A stretch of DNA of 64,000 bases. It comes from Lampris incognitus (taxonomy: Eukaryota; Chordata; Actinopteri; Lampriformes; Lampridae). Shown here in pieces: positions 1 to 11,373 of this stretch (position 1 is its first letter; each line of letters begins with the position of its first letter). The notes under the pieces were generated by a model, which was not told the origin of the DNA, searched no databases, and was given only the letters and a program-made list of their open reading frames with translations. The position numbers and the translations under genes were made by a program. The DNA lies in the NCBI RefSeq assembly GCF_029633865.1, contig NC_079212.1:106260091-106324090 (forward strand), given 5' to 3'.

Positions 1-96
1 GGAATTGGCAGGAGAAAAAAAATTACATATATTTAATGATAAAATGATGTGGTATAGTGTGATAGAATGTTATAATAAATTGAGAATGGTTAATTT

Positions 97-165
97 TAAA
101 ACCTTCCATCCATCCATCCATTATCCAAACCGCTTATCCTGCTCTCAGGGTCACGGGGATGCTGG
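97..165 (-). repeat. 3' end fragment of teleost SINE family 1
   Basis: The plus strand reads CCATCCATCCATCCATTATC, then a block on a CGCTTATCCTGCTCTCAGGG theme. The same block occurs at 18328, 42187, 57258 and (reversed) 63690. Only the tail of the element, which ends in ATGG/ATCC repeats, is present; the tRNA-like head is missing. Confidence 0.7.
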
Positions 166-1628
166 TTTTGAATTCAATTCCTACCACTAGAGTGTGAAAT
201 GTCTGAGAGATATGTTTTATAGTTTATTTTTTTTATTTTTTTATTTTTTCCTATCAAAAGTAGCATCCTTTGCCACAGAAACAAGAAAGTACTATGGAGA
301 AACATATGTGACACTCTTCACCGTCAAGAAATGCTCATGCAAAGTGGCCCCAGCTTAAGCCATCAAGCTGCTAAACAGGGATTGGAGGGAACTGTAAGAG
401 GATTGGCTGTAAGTGACCTCCAGATCGTTGGCTTTTGGTCTGTGACTGGAGGGGACTGCTGTATGCAGAACATGTCTGCCGGGATCACCCTACTGCATGC
501 TTGACTCCATAACAAGTGGGAGATGGGAGGGGAGAGGGAGAGAGAGACCTCTAAAGTTTAATTTAGGTCTAACTAAAATTGAAATAACTTAGCCAATTAT
601 ATGGCTGGGGACAGGGAAAGAGTCTATTGTGCGCTTTAGTTAAACATCTTGCATTAAAACACCATGAAGCAGCTTAAAAACACCAGCCCACATGTACTTC
701 CACACTCATACTCTCTCACTCACACACACACACACACAAACACCCATTAGCAACCACACATGCATGCACAACTCAGAAAACAAAACAGAAAAAAAATGGA
801 CGGCTGAAATCTAAAGACTTTGTGCAGATAGACTGTCACATAAAAGCAGTGAGACAAAAGGAGAGAGAGTGAGTTACAGAGCAGAGGTGAGGCAGTGTGA
901 AGCAAATCACCAAGACATGACATAGTGTCCCGGGCTTTACATATGAAGGGTTTAGACTGCATACCAATGGCTACTGTTAGACTAGGGGCAAGTTTCCTCA
1001 TATAGCACAGTTCATACACAAAGGCAACTCAAATCGCTTTACATAAAGGCTGAAAAAGAAATTAAATAAGAGATACAGATCAAGATAGGGAGATTAAATA
1101 GCAAACATAATGTTATAGATAGGGAAACAAAAGAGAGACAGAGACAGACAGAAACTGAACAACACAAACCACAAAAGAGAGGAAAACAGAAAAAGAGATG
1201 GAAAGATGTTGCTCGAAAGACTATGACATCCAAACATGAAGACATTAATGCACAGAGGGAGCCCAGTCTCATTTCCTTGGAGGCATACCATTTTTGGATT
1301 TTATATATTTTGTACCAAATGTACAGCAGCATCTGTATGTAGGGGCTTGACGAATATATCACAGCATCCAGAATGAAACATTAGCATGAGCATTATCTGT
1401 GGGAAATGGAGCGTAAAGAGGGGAGACATGAACAGAGATATGATTGTGCAGGTGGACATTTGAATATGGTGGAAAATCACCTCTCATCTGAGCTTCAGCC
1501 TGTGTGATTGTGAAGCTAGTTGTGTGTCTGTGACAGCATATGCATGTGGACAGGTGTGTTTGTCGATGGGTGAGTGCCCAAGTGGAGATACATGCCTTTT
1601 TGTTTGTGCATCCATCTGAGGACTTATC

Positions 1629-1630
<2 letters not shown>
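166..1630. other. No gene seen; simple single-copy-like sequence
   Basis: There is no convincing coding region. A short CA tract lies at about 720-740, purine-rich stretches at 520-550 and 840-890, and GA-rich sequence at 1130-1200. Short open frames here have no recognisable protein character. Confidence 0.5.

Positions 1631-1704
<74 letters not shown>
1631..1704. repeat. (TG)n microsatellite
   Basis: An uninterrupted TG array of about 37 units. Confidence 0.98.
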
Positions 1705-1705
<1 letters not shown>

Positions 1706-1821
1706 AAATGTGTGTTATTTTTAGGGTAACATTTACTCAGTCAAACACACACATTAATCATCAAGCCCAAAATAACAATAGAAGTCAACCAGCCTTCAAC
1801 TCCACCAACAGATTACACAAA

Positions 1822-1854
<33 letters not shown>

Positions 1855-1863
1855 CTGACAGAC

Positions 1864-1898
<35 letters not shown>

Positions 1899-1986
1899 AA
1901 GAGAGCGAGAGAAAGAGAGAGAGGAGACAGACAGAGGGAGAGAGAGAGACAGGGAGAGAGAGACACATACACAGACAGAGAGAGAG

Positions 1987-2060
<74 letters not shown>
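1822..2060. repeat. (TG)n plus GA-rich compound microsatellite
   Basis: A TG tract (1822-1844) runs into imperfect GA/GACA sequence. A pure GA array of about 35 units follows at roughly 1990-2060. Open frames across it are low-complexity artefacts. Confidence 0.95.
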
Positions 2061-2064
<4 letters not shown>

Positions 2065-2187
2065 TTGACCTTTAACAAAGCCTTTAATGGTCCAATTCTT
2101 CATTAACATTAAGATAACAACATTAACACAAATACTCATATACATAGTGAAAAACAATTGCCATACACAGTAAAAACAAAAGGATAC

Positions 2188-2280
2188 AGAGAGAGAGAGA
2201 GGAGACGGAGACAGACAGAGAGAGAGAGAGACAGACAGAGAGCGAGAGAGAGAGAGAAAAAGAGAAAGAGCGAGAGAGCG
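2188..2280. repeat. GA-rich imperfect microsatellite
   Basis: Imperfect GAGA/GACA sequence, probably the same decayed purine tract as 1846-2060, separated by about 130 bases of ordinary sequence. Confidence 0.85.
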
Positions 2281-2437
2281 TTCCGGATGCTCATGGCCCT
2301 TGGCACAGTGCCAATCACTCCTCACTTTGCAATTACAAGGAGCAGAGGGCTGCAGGTAATCACCATTGATCAGTGCACACGTGCGCGCACACAGGCTCGC
2401 TGCATTGATCCACCTAACCCGGCCTCAAGGGAAAGGG

Positions 2438-2440
<3 letters not shown>

Positions 2441-2482
<42 letters not shown>

Positions 2483-2519
2483 TGTGTGTGTGTGTGTCTG
2501 TGTGTGTGTGTGTGTGTGT
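2441..2519. repeat. (TG)n microsatellite with TCTG interruptions
   Basis: A TG array of about 79 bases broken by two TC dinucleotides. Confidence 0.95.
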
Positions 2520-2967
2520 CTTACAGGGCGAGGAGCACAATACCATTAAGAAACAGAAGCACACAGCAACATAGAGTGAGAGAGAAAAAAAGAGAGACGA
2601 TAGAGACACAAATGTACAACAGCAACACAAAAAGGGGAGAGACTGGAAGGTGACAGGATAAGTAGAGAGAAAACAGAGAGTCTCAGAGGGATGGACTAAT
2701 AGACAAGAAATGGATTGATAAAGAGACAGGCATGGGGGAAGGAGTAGTGAAACTCGGCTCACAACCAACTACGCTCCACTGTCTTCACTTTGACCCTGGA
2801 GATTTTAACTTGCAAGCACTTTTTTACAATCGCAGTTACGAAACTTTGCATCACCCTTTCCTACTAATTCAACAACTGCCAATGAGTCAGACGATAGTCT
2901 ACAAGCCAATATTCATTAGGTTAGTCACACAGTGACTCGGCCAACCAACCAGCCTTTCTGTGCGGTT

Positions 2968-2969
<2 letters not shown>

Positions 2970-3050
<81 letters not shown>
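2970..3050. repeat. Compound (TG)n(CTGT)n microsatellite
   Basis: TG units (2970-3020) are followed directly by a CTGT tetranucleotide array (3021-3050). Confidence 0.95.
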
Positions 3051-3136
3051 GGGCTACCTGTTCTCGTATTGAGTTTCTTTACTGTGATAAGACCATTGAT
3101 GAGGCTCTAGGTAAACACAAAGACCCTCTGGCTCAA

Positions 3137-4057
<921 letters not shown>

Positions 4058-4493
4058 TCCCAGAAAGGTGAATCAGTTCATCTGGACACAACATTTATAG
4101 AGATAAACGTTTCATCACTCATCTACGAGACCTCTTCAGTCTCAGCTGACTGCGGGTATCCCCACCCTTATAAACAATACAGCGGCATAACGACCGAAAC
4201 CAACAATCAGTTTCATATGCAAATATGGGCATGACTATATGGGCGTGTACTATTCACAGAGGATTCCCAAATCCTCTGTGAATAGTACACACGGCCATTG
4301 AAACTCTAGTTAATGGTCATGCCCATGTTCACATATGAAACCGATTGTTGGTTTCGGTCGTTATGCCACTGTGTTATTTATAAGGGTGGAGATACCCGCA
4401 GTCAGTTTAGACTGAAGAGGTCACTTATATGAGTGATGAAACGTTTCTCCCACTAAACTTTGAGTCCAGATGAACTGATTCACCTTTCTGGGA
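4058..4493. repeat. Large near-palindromic foldback element
   Basis: The left arm starts TCCCAGAAAGG (4058) and the right arm ends CCTTTCTGGGA (4493). Matching blocks recur inward in mirrored order: the GAATCAGTTCATCTGGAC block, GATGAAACG, GCGGGTATC, GGTTTCGGTCGTTATGCC and, at the centre near 4265-4285, GTGTACTATTCACAGAGGAT and its complement. Arms are roughly 210 bases with few mismatches and almost no loop. No coding capacity is seen. It is a foldback/MITE-like repeat; the superfamily is not determined. Confidence 0.85.
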
Positions 4494-5500
4494 TTTTCTT
4501 ACCTAGATTATTCAACATGTGTCAAGACACACACCTAAAATGTGGGGAGAAGAAGACCTTACAGAGATGGTTTGAGTTTCATGTGATCTCGCCAAACAGG
4601 TCATTTGGTGTCTGCATTCATCCACAATGCCCTGCGGCTTAAAGGGTGCGTGTGTTTTTAACATGGGATACCCTGGTTGGAGTTAGAGCCCTTGCCTTTG
4701 TGGTGCTGGCGCCAAGCCCCGCCCCTTGCCTGACACGGGACGCCCCCTTCACACAAGCTCCCTCCCTGAAACTACTTACTATGAATACCATAAAACAATT
4801 AGAAATAGAAATGTTCTCCTTAAAACAATGGTCACCCAGTTTCATTTTTGTAAAATGTATTCATTTGCAAAGGGTAAAATGTTGTTTTAGATAAAAAAAA
4901 TGTCCTCCAAAACAATCTGGGATGAAACCCTGAATTGTTACCAAGGGTTAGTAGGTAGAGGAGGTAGAGCTAGAAGAGGGAATATAGTATAGTATACCTT
5001 TAAGGTTTGATTGGCTGAATGAGTAACATTGGTGAAGAAATATAGACGTATGAATATATATGATCTGATTAAATGATGACATGAATGAGGTACATGAACG
5101 AATGGAGAAATAGTTCAACAAATGAAAAAAAAAAAACAAATGCTCATTTTTGATCGAGTTACATTCTCCTTTCTCCTCGGATGTCTTCATCTAAAAGTAC
5201 CGCCAATGGTTTACGCCTGAGGGGAAGGGTTTCAGACCAGACCTAGCTATTTTATGTCACCATTGTAATTGGATTGTAAGTTATTGGTGTCCATATGGAG
5301 TCTGCACTTCGGGGATGGTCTCCAAACAGAGGAAAGGGAAGCATTTCTAACCTGAATCCAGGGACACCCTCTGCTCCTTTTCACTTGCATTTGGCGGCTA
5401 GCTCGTCGTACGACTATTTGAATGTTTCAATTCAGTGAACATGCATCGCTGTCCTTGGGTCTGCTTTAAAGAATTTCTCATCACCTAAAGTAATGTTTGA
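4494..5500. other. No gene seen
   Basis: Mixed sequence with no convincing exon. A slightly GC-richer patch lies at about 4640-4760, with homopolymer A runs at about 4893 and 5130. No RNA gene or known repeat recognised. Confidence 0.4.
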
Positions 5501-5611
5501 ACATGTACCTCAATCAGAGGAGCCTTCCTTACATCGACATTTTTCAGTTTTACTCACTTAACACCAGAACAGCCAAGGCCTTCATTTTGACGGTTTTGGA
5601 TTTTCAAAGTT

Positions 5612-6045
5612 TAAGTTCAAATTTTAACAGACATACTAACATATGCAATGCATTAATATCTCAGTTGGGCATTTATCTTGACATAATATAGAGTTTAAAA
5701 ACCGTCATGGTCGGTCTAGTAGTTTTTAAGTTTCAGCCGTTGGTTGGGACTTTCATGGTTGTTTTTTTTTACATTTCACTTTTTATAGGCCTTGTTACGT
5801 TTGTTAGATTAGCAACATGTGTTTTCCTTTTTGTTTTTCAGGTGATATTTTCACTTTTTCACTTTTGCTATTCAAGTTCGACCATGTCTCTCTGAAGTTT
5901 AAATCGTTTAAAAATAGTATTATAGTTGTTGAAATGTTAATTTTGGTGTCAGTCATTCCCTAACAGACATACTAACATACACAATGCATTAATATCTCAA
6001 TTGGGTATTTATTTTGACAGAATATAGAGTTTAAAAACAGGCGGT
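5612..6045. repeat. Pair of ~85-bp direct repeats, offset about 345 bp
   Basis: The block beginning TAACAGACATACTAACATA, followed by a shared GCATTAATATCTCA...ATATAGAGTTTAAAAAC segment, occurs at about 5627-5703 and again at about 5961-6037 with a few substitutions. Upstream at about 5556 is TTAACACCAGAACAGCCAAG, resembling a TTAA-flanked transposon end. A piggyBac-type non-autonomous element is possible but unproven. Confidence 0.6.
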
Positions 6046-6824
6046 CATTTTAACCACCCATAGTCATTTTACGTAGAAGTGAAATCCCAGCCAGTCTAGT
6101 GTCAATAGCACCACTAGATGTAGAAGTTTTGATCCCACTGGAGCTCAGTGGGTAGAATGCAATAGACTTATACATATTATATTTTTTTGTATCTTTCCTG
6201 AGTTCAGATTGTCTCATCAATCAAAGCAACATAGCATCGTCCGTCTTACTTGAGTGCACAACAAGTTTAACCTCAAAATAAACAAGGGGAAAGTACTTGT
6301 CTAAAACACGGGAGATAAATAGTGTCACAGATAGAATGGGTTTCCCACCATTTTCAGCTTATATGGCCCAGGTGCCATCAGTCTCTGCACCAAGTTAGAT
6401 GTGTATTGCTATGCTCATGTGACTGAGCAGCAAAGTACAACAGCGGGCCCCTTATGTGTCTCAGCCTTTACAGGGGCCTCTGAGGTGAATGCTTCCTGAT
6501 GTGGGACAATGAGCCAGATCAATAAGATCATAATAACCCGTGTTAGCTCCTTTTTTCCCCCAGGAAGGGCCTGGTCTTGCACATTTACATCATCAAGTCC
6601 ATGTAGCCACAATACAGCTACTAGGGTTTAAAATTGGCAAATTTGTAAACAGTTAAGTTAATTTACTTTAAGTGCTTTTAACAAACAAATTTGCCACCAA
6701 GTGCTTTACAGATAACAAAGGACAAATATAAATAAAAACGAGAGATGAAGACAACAAGCTACATAAGAAATTAGCTTGTGTGCGTGTTATTGTGTGTTAC
6801 TCCCTCTCTCTTTCTTTCTCTTTC
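6046..6824. other. No gene seen
   Basis: AT-rich sequence with no credible coding region, RNA gene or recognisable repeat. Confidence 0.4.
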
Positions 6825-6857
6825 TGTGTGTGTGTGTGTGTGTGTGTATGTGTGTGT
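6825..6857. repeat. Short (TG)n microsatellite
   Basis: TG array with one TATG interruption, preceded by a CT-rich stretch (about 6800-6824). Confidence 0.9.
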
Positions 6858-7196
6858 CACACCCTCTAAGGAATCTCATCTCCTATTTAGCCTTAAATGC
6901 CACTTAATGAAAGAATGTGAATGAGATCAATTATATCACACGTTCATCCCCCTACCACACACACAGACCCCCCCCCATCCCCCACCAGAAGTGTCCCTCT
7001 CTTTGTAGGTGATCAGTGTGTGCCCCAAAGTATCAAGAAGACCCTACATTTATACATTCTTTTGACCATTATGGCCCGAAAGGGTTGATTTTAGATAGAA
7101 CCTCTCGCTAAGGACAATAGATCAATGGCGTGACTTTGCATGTCTCTCTATTATTCATTGAATACCTTTAGTGACCTGGCCCATGTGCCTCAGGGC

Positions 7197-7557
<361 letters not shown>

Positions 7558-7562
7558 GTAGG

Positions 7563-7925
7563 ACAAAAAGTAAGGAAATGTGTGTTTGGTAGATTATTTC
7601 TTTGTTGTAACAATGCTTCTTGGCAATAAATCTTATACCATTGGAAAGCCTGTTTATTTCCCTTTTAAATGGTGCCACATTTGTAAGGAACATGCATTTG
7701 TGGGATGAGCAGCAGAGCTGAGTATGTGGGTTGCGCCCATGAAAAATTTGCCAAATCTTCTCTGCCAATGCCAAACAGCTTATTCTGCTGTTGCTATTGA
7801 CTCTTGTGTTGAGCTTCTGGTACCCCAGATGCTGACAATCAGCTGCCTGATATAAGATTTACTGCCAAGAAGCATTGTTACAACAAAGAAATAATCTACC
7901 AAACACAAATTTCCTTACTTTTTGT
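7563..7925. mobile_element. Foldback MITE, copy 1 (long TIRs)
   Basis: The left end ACAAAAAGTAAGGAAAT is the complement of the right end ATTTCCTTACTTTTTGT. Near-perfect complementarity continues inward through the TGGTAGATTATTTCTTTG and TAACAATGCTTCTTGGCA blocks, giving TIRs of roughly 60-75 bases on a 363-bp element. There is no coding capacity. A second copy lies at 46346-46706, so it is a dispersed family. It is probably a non-autonomous DNA transposon; the superfamily is not proven because a clean target duplication is not visible beside the TA-rich flank. Confidence 0.8.
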
Positions 7926-7935
7926 GCTGTTTATA

Positions 7936-8019
7936 TGATAGGGAATTGGACTGAGTGTGAGATAAGGCACGCGACAGAGAGATGTAGAAAAAGAGTGATA
8001 CAATGTGAGGTAGAGATGA

Positions 8020-8103
<84 letters not shown>

Positions 8104-8142
8104 TGTAGATATAGATATTTTATACATTGATGTGTATATGTA
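7936..8142. repeat. Local duplication, copy 2 (left part, interrupted by Tc1 element)
   Basis: Matches 7199-7395: GATAGGGAATTGGACTGAG, the GTAGAAAAAGAGTGATACA block, an (AC)n tract (8021-8098), then GTGTGTAGATA and ATGTGTATATG. The match resumes after the transposon at 9762 with TGTATAGTTACAAGTACAG. Confidence 0.8.
8021..8098. repeat. (AC)n microsatellite
   Basis: A perfect AC array of 78 bases in duplication copy 2, homologous to the array at 7285-7364. Confidence 0.98.
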
Positions 8143-9759
8143 CACTACCGTTCAAAAGTTTGGGATCACATTGAAATGTCCATATTTTTGAAGGAAAAGC
8201 ACTGTACTTTTCAATGAAGATAACTTTAAACTAGTCTTAACTTTAAAGAAATACACTCTATACATTGCTAATGTGGTAAATGACTATTCTAGCTGCAAAT
8301 GTCTGGTTTTTGGTGCAATATCTACATAGGTGTATAGAGGCCCATTTCAAGCAACTATCACTCCAGGGTTCTAATGGTACAATGTGTTTGCTCATTGGCT
8401 CAGAAGGCTAATTGATGATTAGAAAACCCTTGTGCAATCATGTTCACACATCTGAAAACAGTTTAGCTCGTTACAGAAGCTACAAAACTGACCTTCCTTT
8501 GAGCAGATTGAGTTTCTGGAGCATCACATTTGTGGGGTCAATTAAACGCTCAAAATGGCCAGAAAAAGAGAACTTTCATCTGAAACTCGACAGTCTATTC
8601 TTGTTCTTAGAAATGAAGGCTATTCCATGCGAGAAATTGCTAAGAAATTGAAGATTTCCTACACCGGTGTGTACTACTCCCTTCAGAGGACAGCACAAAC
8701 AGGCTCTAACCAGAGTAGAAAAAGAAGTGGGAGGCCGCGTTGCACAACTGAGCAAGAAGATAAGTACATTAGAGTCTCTAGTTTGAGAAACAGACGCCTC
8801 ACAGGTCCCCAACTGGCATCTTCATTAAATAGTACCCGCAAAACACCAGTGTCAACATCTACAGTGAAGAAGCGGCTGCGGGATTCTGGGCTTCAGGGCA
8901 GAGTGGCAAAGAAAAAGCCATACCTGAGACTGACCAATAAAAGAAAAAGATTAAGATGGGCAAAAGAACACAGACATTGGACAGAGGAAGACTGGAAAAA
9001 AGTGTTGTGGACGGATGAATCCAAGTTTGAGGTGTTTGGATCACAAAGAAGAACGTTTGTGAGACGCAGAACAAATGAAAAGATGCTGGAAGAATGCCTG
9101 ACGCCATCTGTTAAGCATGGTGGAGGTAATGTGATGGTCTGGGGTTGCTTTGGTGCTGGTAAGGTGGGAGATTTGTACAGGGTAAAAGGGATTCTGAATA
9201 AGGAAGGCTATCACTCCATTTTGCAACGCCATGCCATACCCAGTGGACAGCGCTTGATTGGAGCCAATTTCATCCTACAACAGGACAATGACCCTAAACA
9301 CACCTCCAAATTGTGCAAGAACTATTTAGAGCAGAAGCAGGCAGCTGGTATTCTATCGGTAATGGAGTGGCCAGCGCAGTCACCAGATCTGAACCCCATT
9401 GAGCTGTTGTGGGAGCAGCTTGACCGTATGGTACGCAAGAAGTGCCCATCCAACCAATCCAACTTGTGGGAGCTGCTTCTGGAAGCGTGGGGTGCAATTT
9501 CTCCAGATTACCTCAACAAATTAAGAGCTAGAATGCCAAAGGTCTGCAATGCTGTAATTGCTGCAAATGGAGGATTCTTTGACGAAAGCAAAGTTTGATG
9601 TAAAAAAATCTTATTTCAAATACAAATCATTATTTCTAACCTTGTCAATGTCTTGACTCTATTTTCTATTCATTTCACAACATATGGTGGTGAATAAGTG
9701 TGACTTTTCATGGAAAACACAAAATTGTTTGGGTGATCCCAAACTTTTGAACGGTAGTG
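8143..9759 (+). mobile_element. Complete Tc1/mariner transposon, DD38E (Intruder-like)
   Basis: The element is 1617 bp. Its first 27 bases (8143-8169, starting CACTACCGTTCAAAAGTTTG) are the exact complement of its last 27 (9733-9759), and it is flanked by TA on both sides (8141-8142, 9760-9761), the normal Tc1/mariner target duplication. It encodes one uninterrupted transposase at 8555-9598. The spacing of the catalytic residues (38 residues between the second D and E) fits the DD38E group described as Intruder. Perfect TIRs and an open frame suggest recent activity. Confidence 0.93.
8555..9598 (+). CDS. Tc1/mariner transposase, DD38E type, intact
   Basis: A 347-aa transposase that would bind the element's inverted repeats and catalyse cut-and-paste transposition in the nucleus. 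The N-terminus (about residues 1-50) is a paired-type helix-turn-helix, and a second basic DNA-binding region follows after a GRPR hook-like motif near residue 60. The catalytic core has D154 (in WTDESKF), D244 (in QQDNDPKHTSK) and E283 (in SPDLNPIELLWEQL). The interval between the last two is 38 residues, against 34 in classic Tc1 and Sleeping Beauty; four residues are inserted before MEWPAQSPDLN. The length is normal for the family. The start is the first ATG after an untranslated leader and begins MARKRE, as expected. There are no stops or frameshifts. Activity is inferred, not shown. Confidence 0.93.
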   Translation: MARKRELSSETRQSILVLRNEGYSMREIAKKLKISYTGVYYSLQRTAQTGSNQSRKRSGRPRCTTEQEDKYIRVSSLRNRRLTGPQLASSLNSTRKTPVSTSTVKKRLRDSGLQGRVAKKKPYLRLTNKRKRLRWAKEHRHWTEEDWKKVLWTDESKFEVFGSQRRTFVRRRTNEKMLEECLTPSVKHGGGNVMVWGCFGAGKVGDLYRVKGILNKEGYHSILQRHAIPSGQRLIGANFILQQDNDPKHTSKLCKNYLEQKQAAGILSVMEWPAQSPDLNPIELLWEQLDRMVRKKCPSNQSNLWELLLEAWGAISPDYLNKLRARMPKVCNAVIAANGGFFDESKV

Positions 9760-9761
9760 TA

Positions 9762-10620
9762 TGTATAGTTACAAGTACAGCCATATATACATATATAAAC
9801 ACTATATATGTGTGTGTGTGTGTGTGTGTGTTTGTGTGTGTGAAATGACACAAACACACACACACATCCGCATGAATGCATGCACACATACACACGGATA
9901 AAGATAAAATAATTGAAATAACTGTTATATCTGTGTGTGTGTGTATGTGTTTTTTTTTTCTTTTGTGTACATGCTCAGGCAGGGACGGCTGATCACTGAC
10001 ATTCCATGTCATTGTCTTGTCTATCAAAAAGTAACTGCCTGGGTCTTTATTTTGCTAATTATGGGGTGGCACCCTTGTTTGTTTCAAAAGACTGCTGTAA
10101 AGATGTATATCTGTTTTAACAACATAATTCTCTTGACAGGGTGGTACCCTATATGCCAGAGACCTTTAGCCTTAGCATTAGCCCTCTGGCTAAGCCCACT
10201 TTGGACATTTCTAATAGAAGAATTAAAAAGAAAAACCTAGAACATCAACATTCAACCATTGTTTCCGTTAACTTGTCGAATAATAGAATTTCAGTTATTG
10301 GTGAAATATTTTCCATCAGAATCCAAGTGTTATTGTTGGCAGAATTTTGTTTTTGTCATGCCGATGCAGACTTAGGGCTCTAGTTTCCAGGTCATAGTGC
10401 ATTCGAAGATGCTGGCCAATACTTTTTTCTTGCTAATTTCAGAACATGCTGCGCTGGCGGTAATCAGCACAATGGAGGTGCATTGTAAAATGGTTGGATT
10501 AGAAGGAATACATTATCAGTAGGAGTGGTGGGGGATGTCTTCTATTACACCCAGTCAAGTCAGCTCCTCTCCTTCCCTTTAAAAGCCACATGCTCTCTGT
10601 CATGACGACCTGCCAATTTT
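9762..10620. other. End of duplication copy 2, then no gene seen
   Basis: 9762-9840 completes the duplicated unit described at 7197, with a TG tract at about 9809-9841. A CA tract lies at about 9850-9866 and a T run near 9951. I see no credible coding region, RNA gene or repeat in the remainder. Confidence 0.45.
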
Positions 10621-10873
10621 GTAATCAGAATCCGAATGTTTATTGGCCATACAGGTTTGCACATACATGGAATTTGACTCTGGTTTTGTGGCTCTCAGTG
10701 TACTTAACGTAGACTATCAACACAAGAACACAACAATCTTCATATATATCAACACAGATACAGGAAGAAAAGATTTTAATACATTGCAGTGCATTTTTTC
10801 CTGTATCCGTGTTGATATTCCGCTCTTCATTAGTTGAGCACTCACAGTACCATTGACGGTTTCGGAAAAAAAA

Positions 10874-10874
<1 letters not shown>

Positions 10875-10930
<56 letters not shown>
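10875..10930. repeat. (TA)n microsatellite
   Basis: TA array of 56 bases in the 3' region of L2 copy A, followed by CACACAAACACACG. Confidence 0.97.
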
Positions 10931-10936
<6 letters not shown>

Positions 10937-11373
10937 AACACACGCACACACACACAAGGATTGATTTACACAGGTGAAATAAGTGGTGAGTAAGTACAAT
11001 GGTGCAGAGAATATATGAGATGCTGAAATAGATGTTAACAGGTTATTTACATATAAGCCCGAGGTAGATGCACAGTCATGACAGAATGTTCCAGTATATG
11101 TACAATGTACAGTGCAGTATATACAAAATGGTTGGATTTATTTGACAATGTTAAATGTTCATTTGAATGACAGCCCGCGGAAAGAAACTGTTTGCATATC
11201 TGATTGCTTTGGGGTAGAGTGCTCTGTAGCACCTACCAGAGGGGAGGAGTTGGAAGAGGTTGTGACCAGGGTGTGATGGGTCTGCAGTGATGTTGCCTGC
11301 CCATTTCTTTAGTCTGGAGGTGTACAAGTTCTGAATGGAGGGCAGGTTGGCACCAATGATTTTCTCTGCAGAC

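Noticed and set aside
1540..2325. Long open frames rich in Cys-Val, Arg-Glu, Ser-Leu or Thr-His dipeptides
   Set aside because: They are translations of TG/CA and GA/CT arrays; the same artefact occurs at 7.3, 15.4-16.0, 19.0, 22.3, 24.9, 42.3, 59.5 and 62.6 kb.
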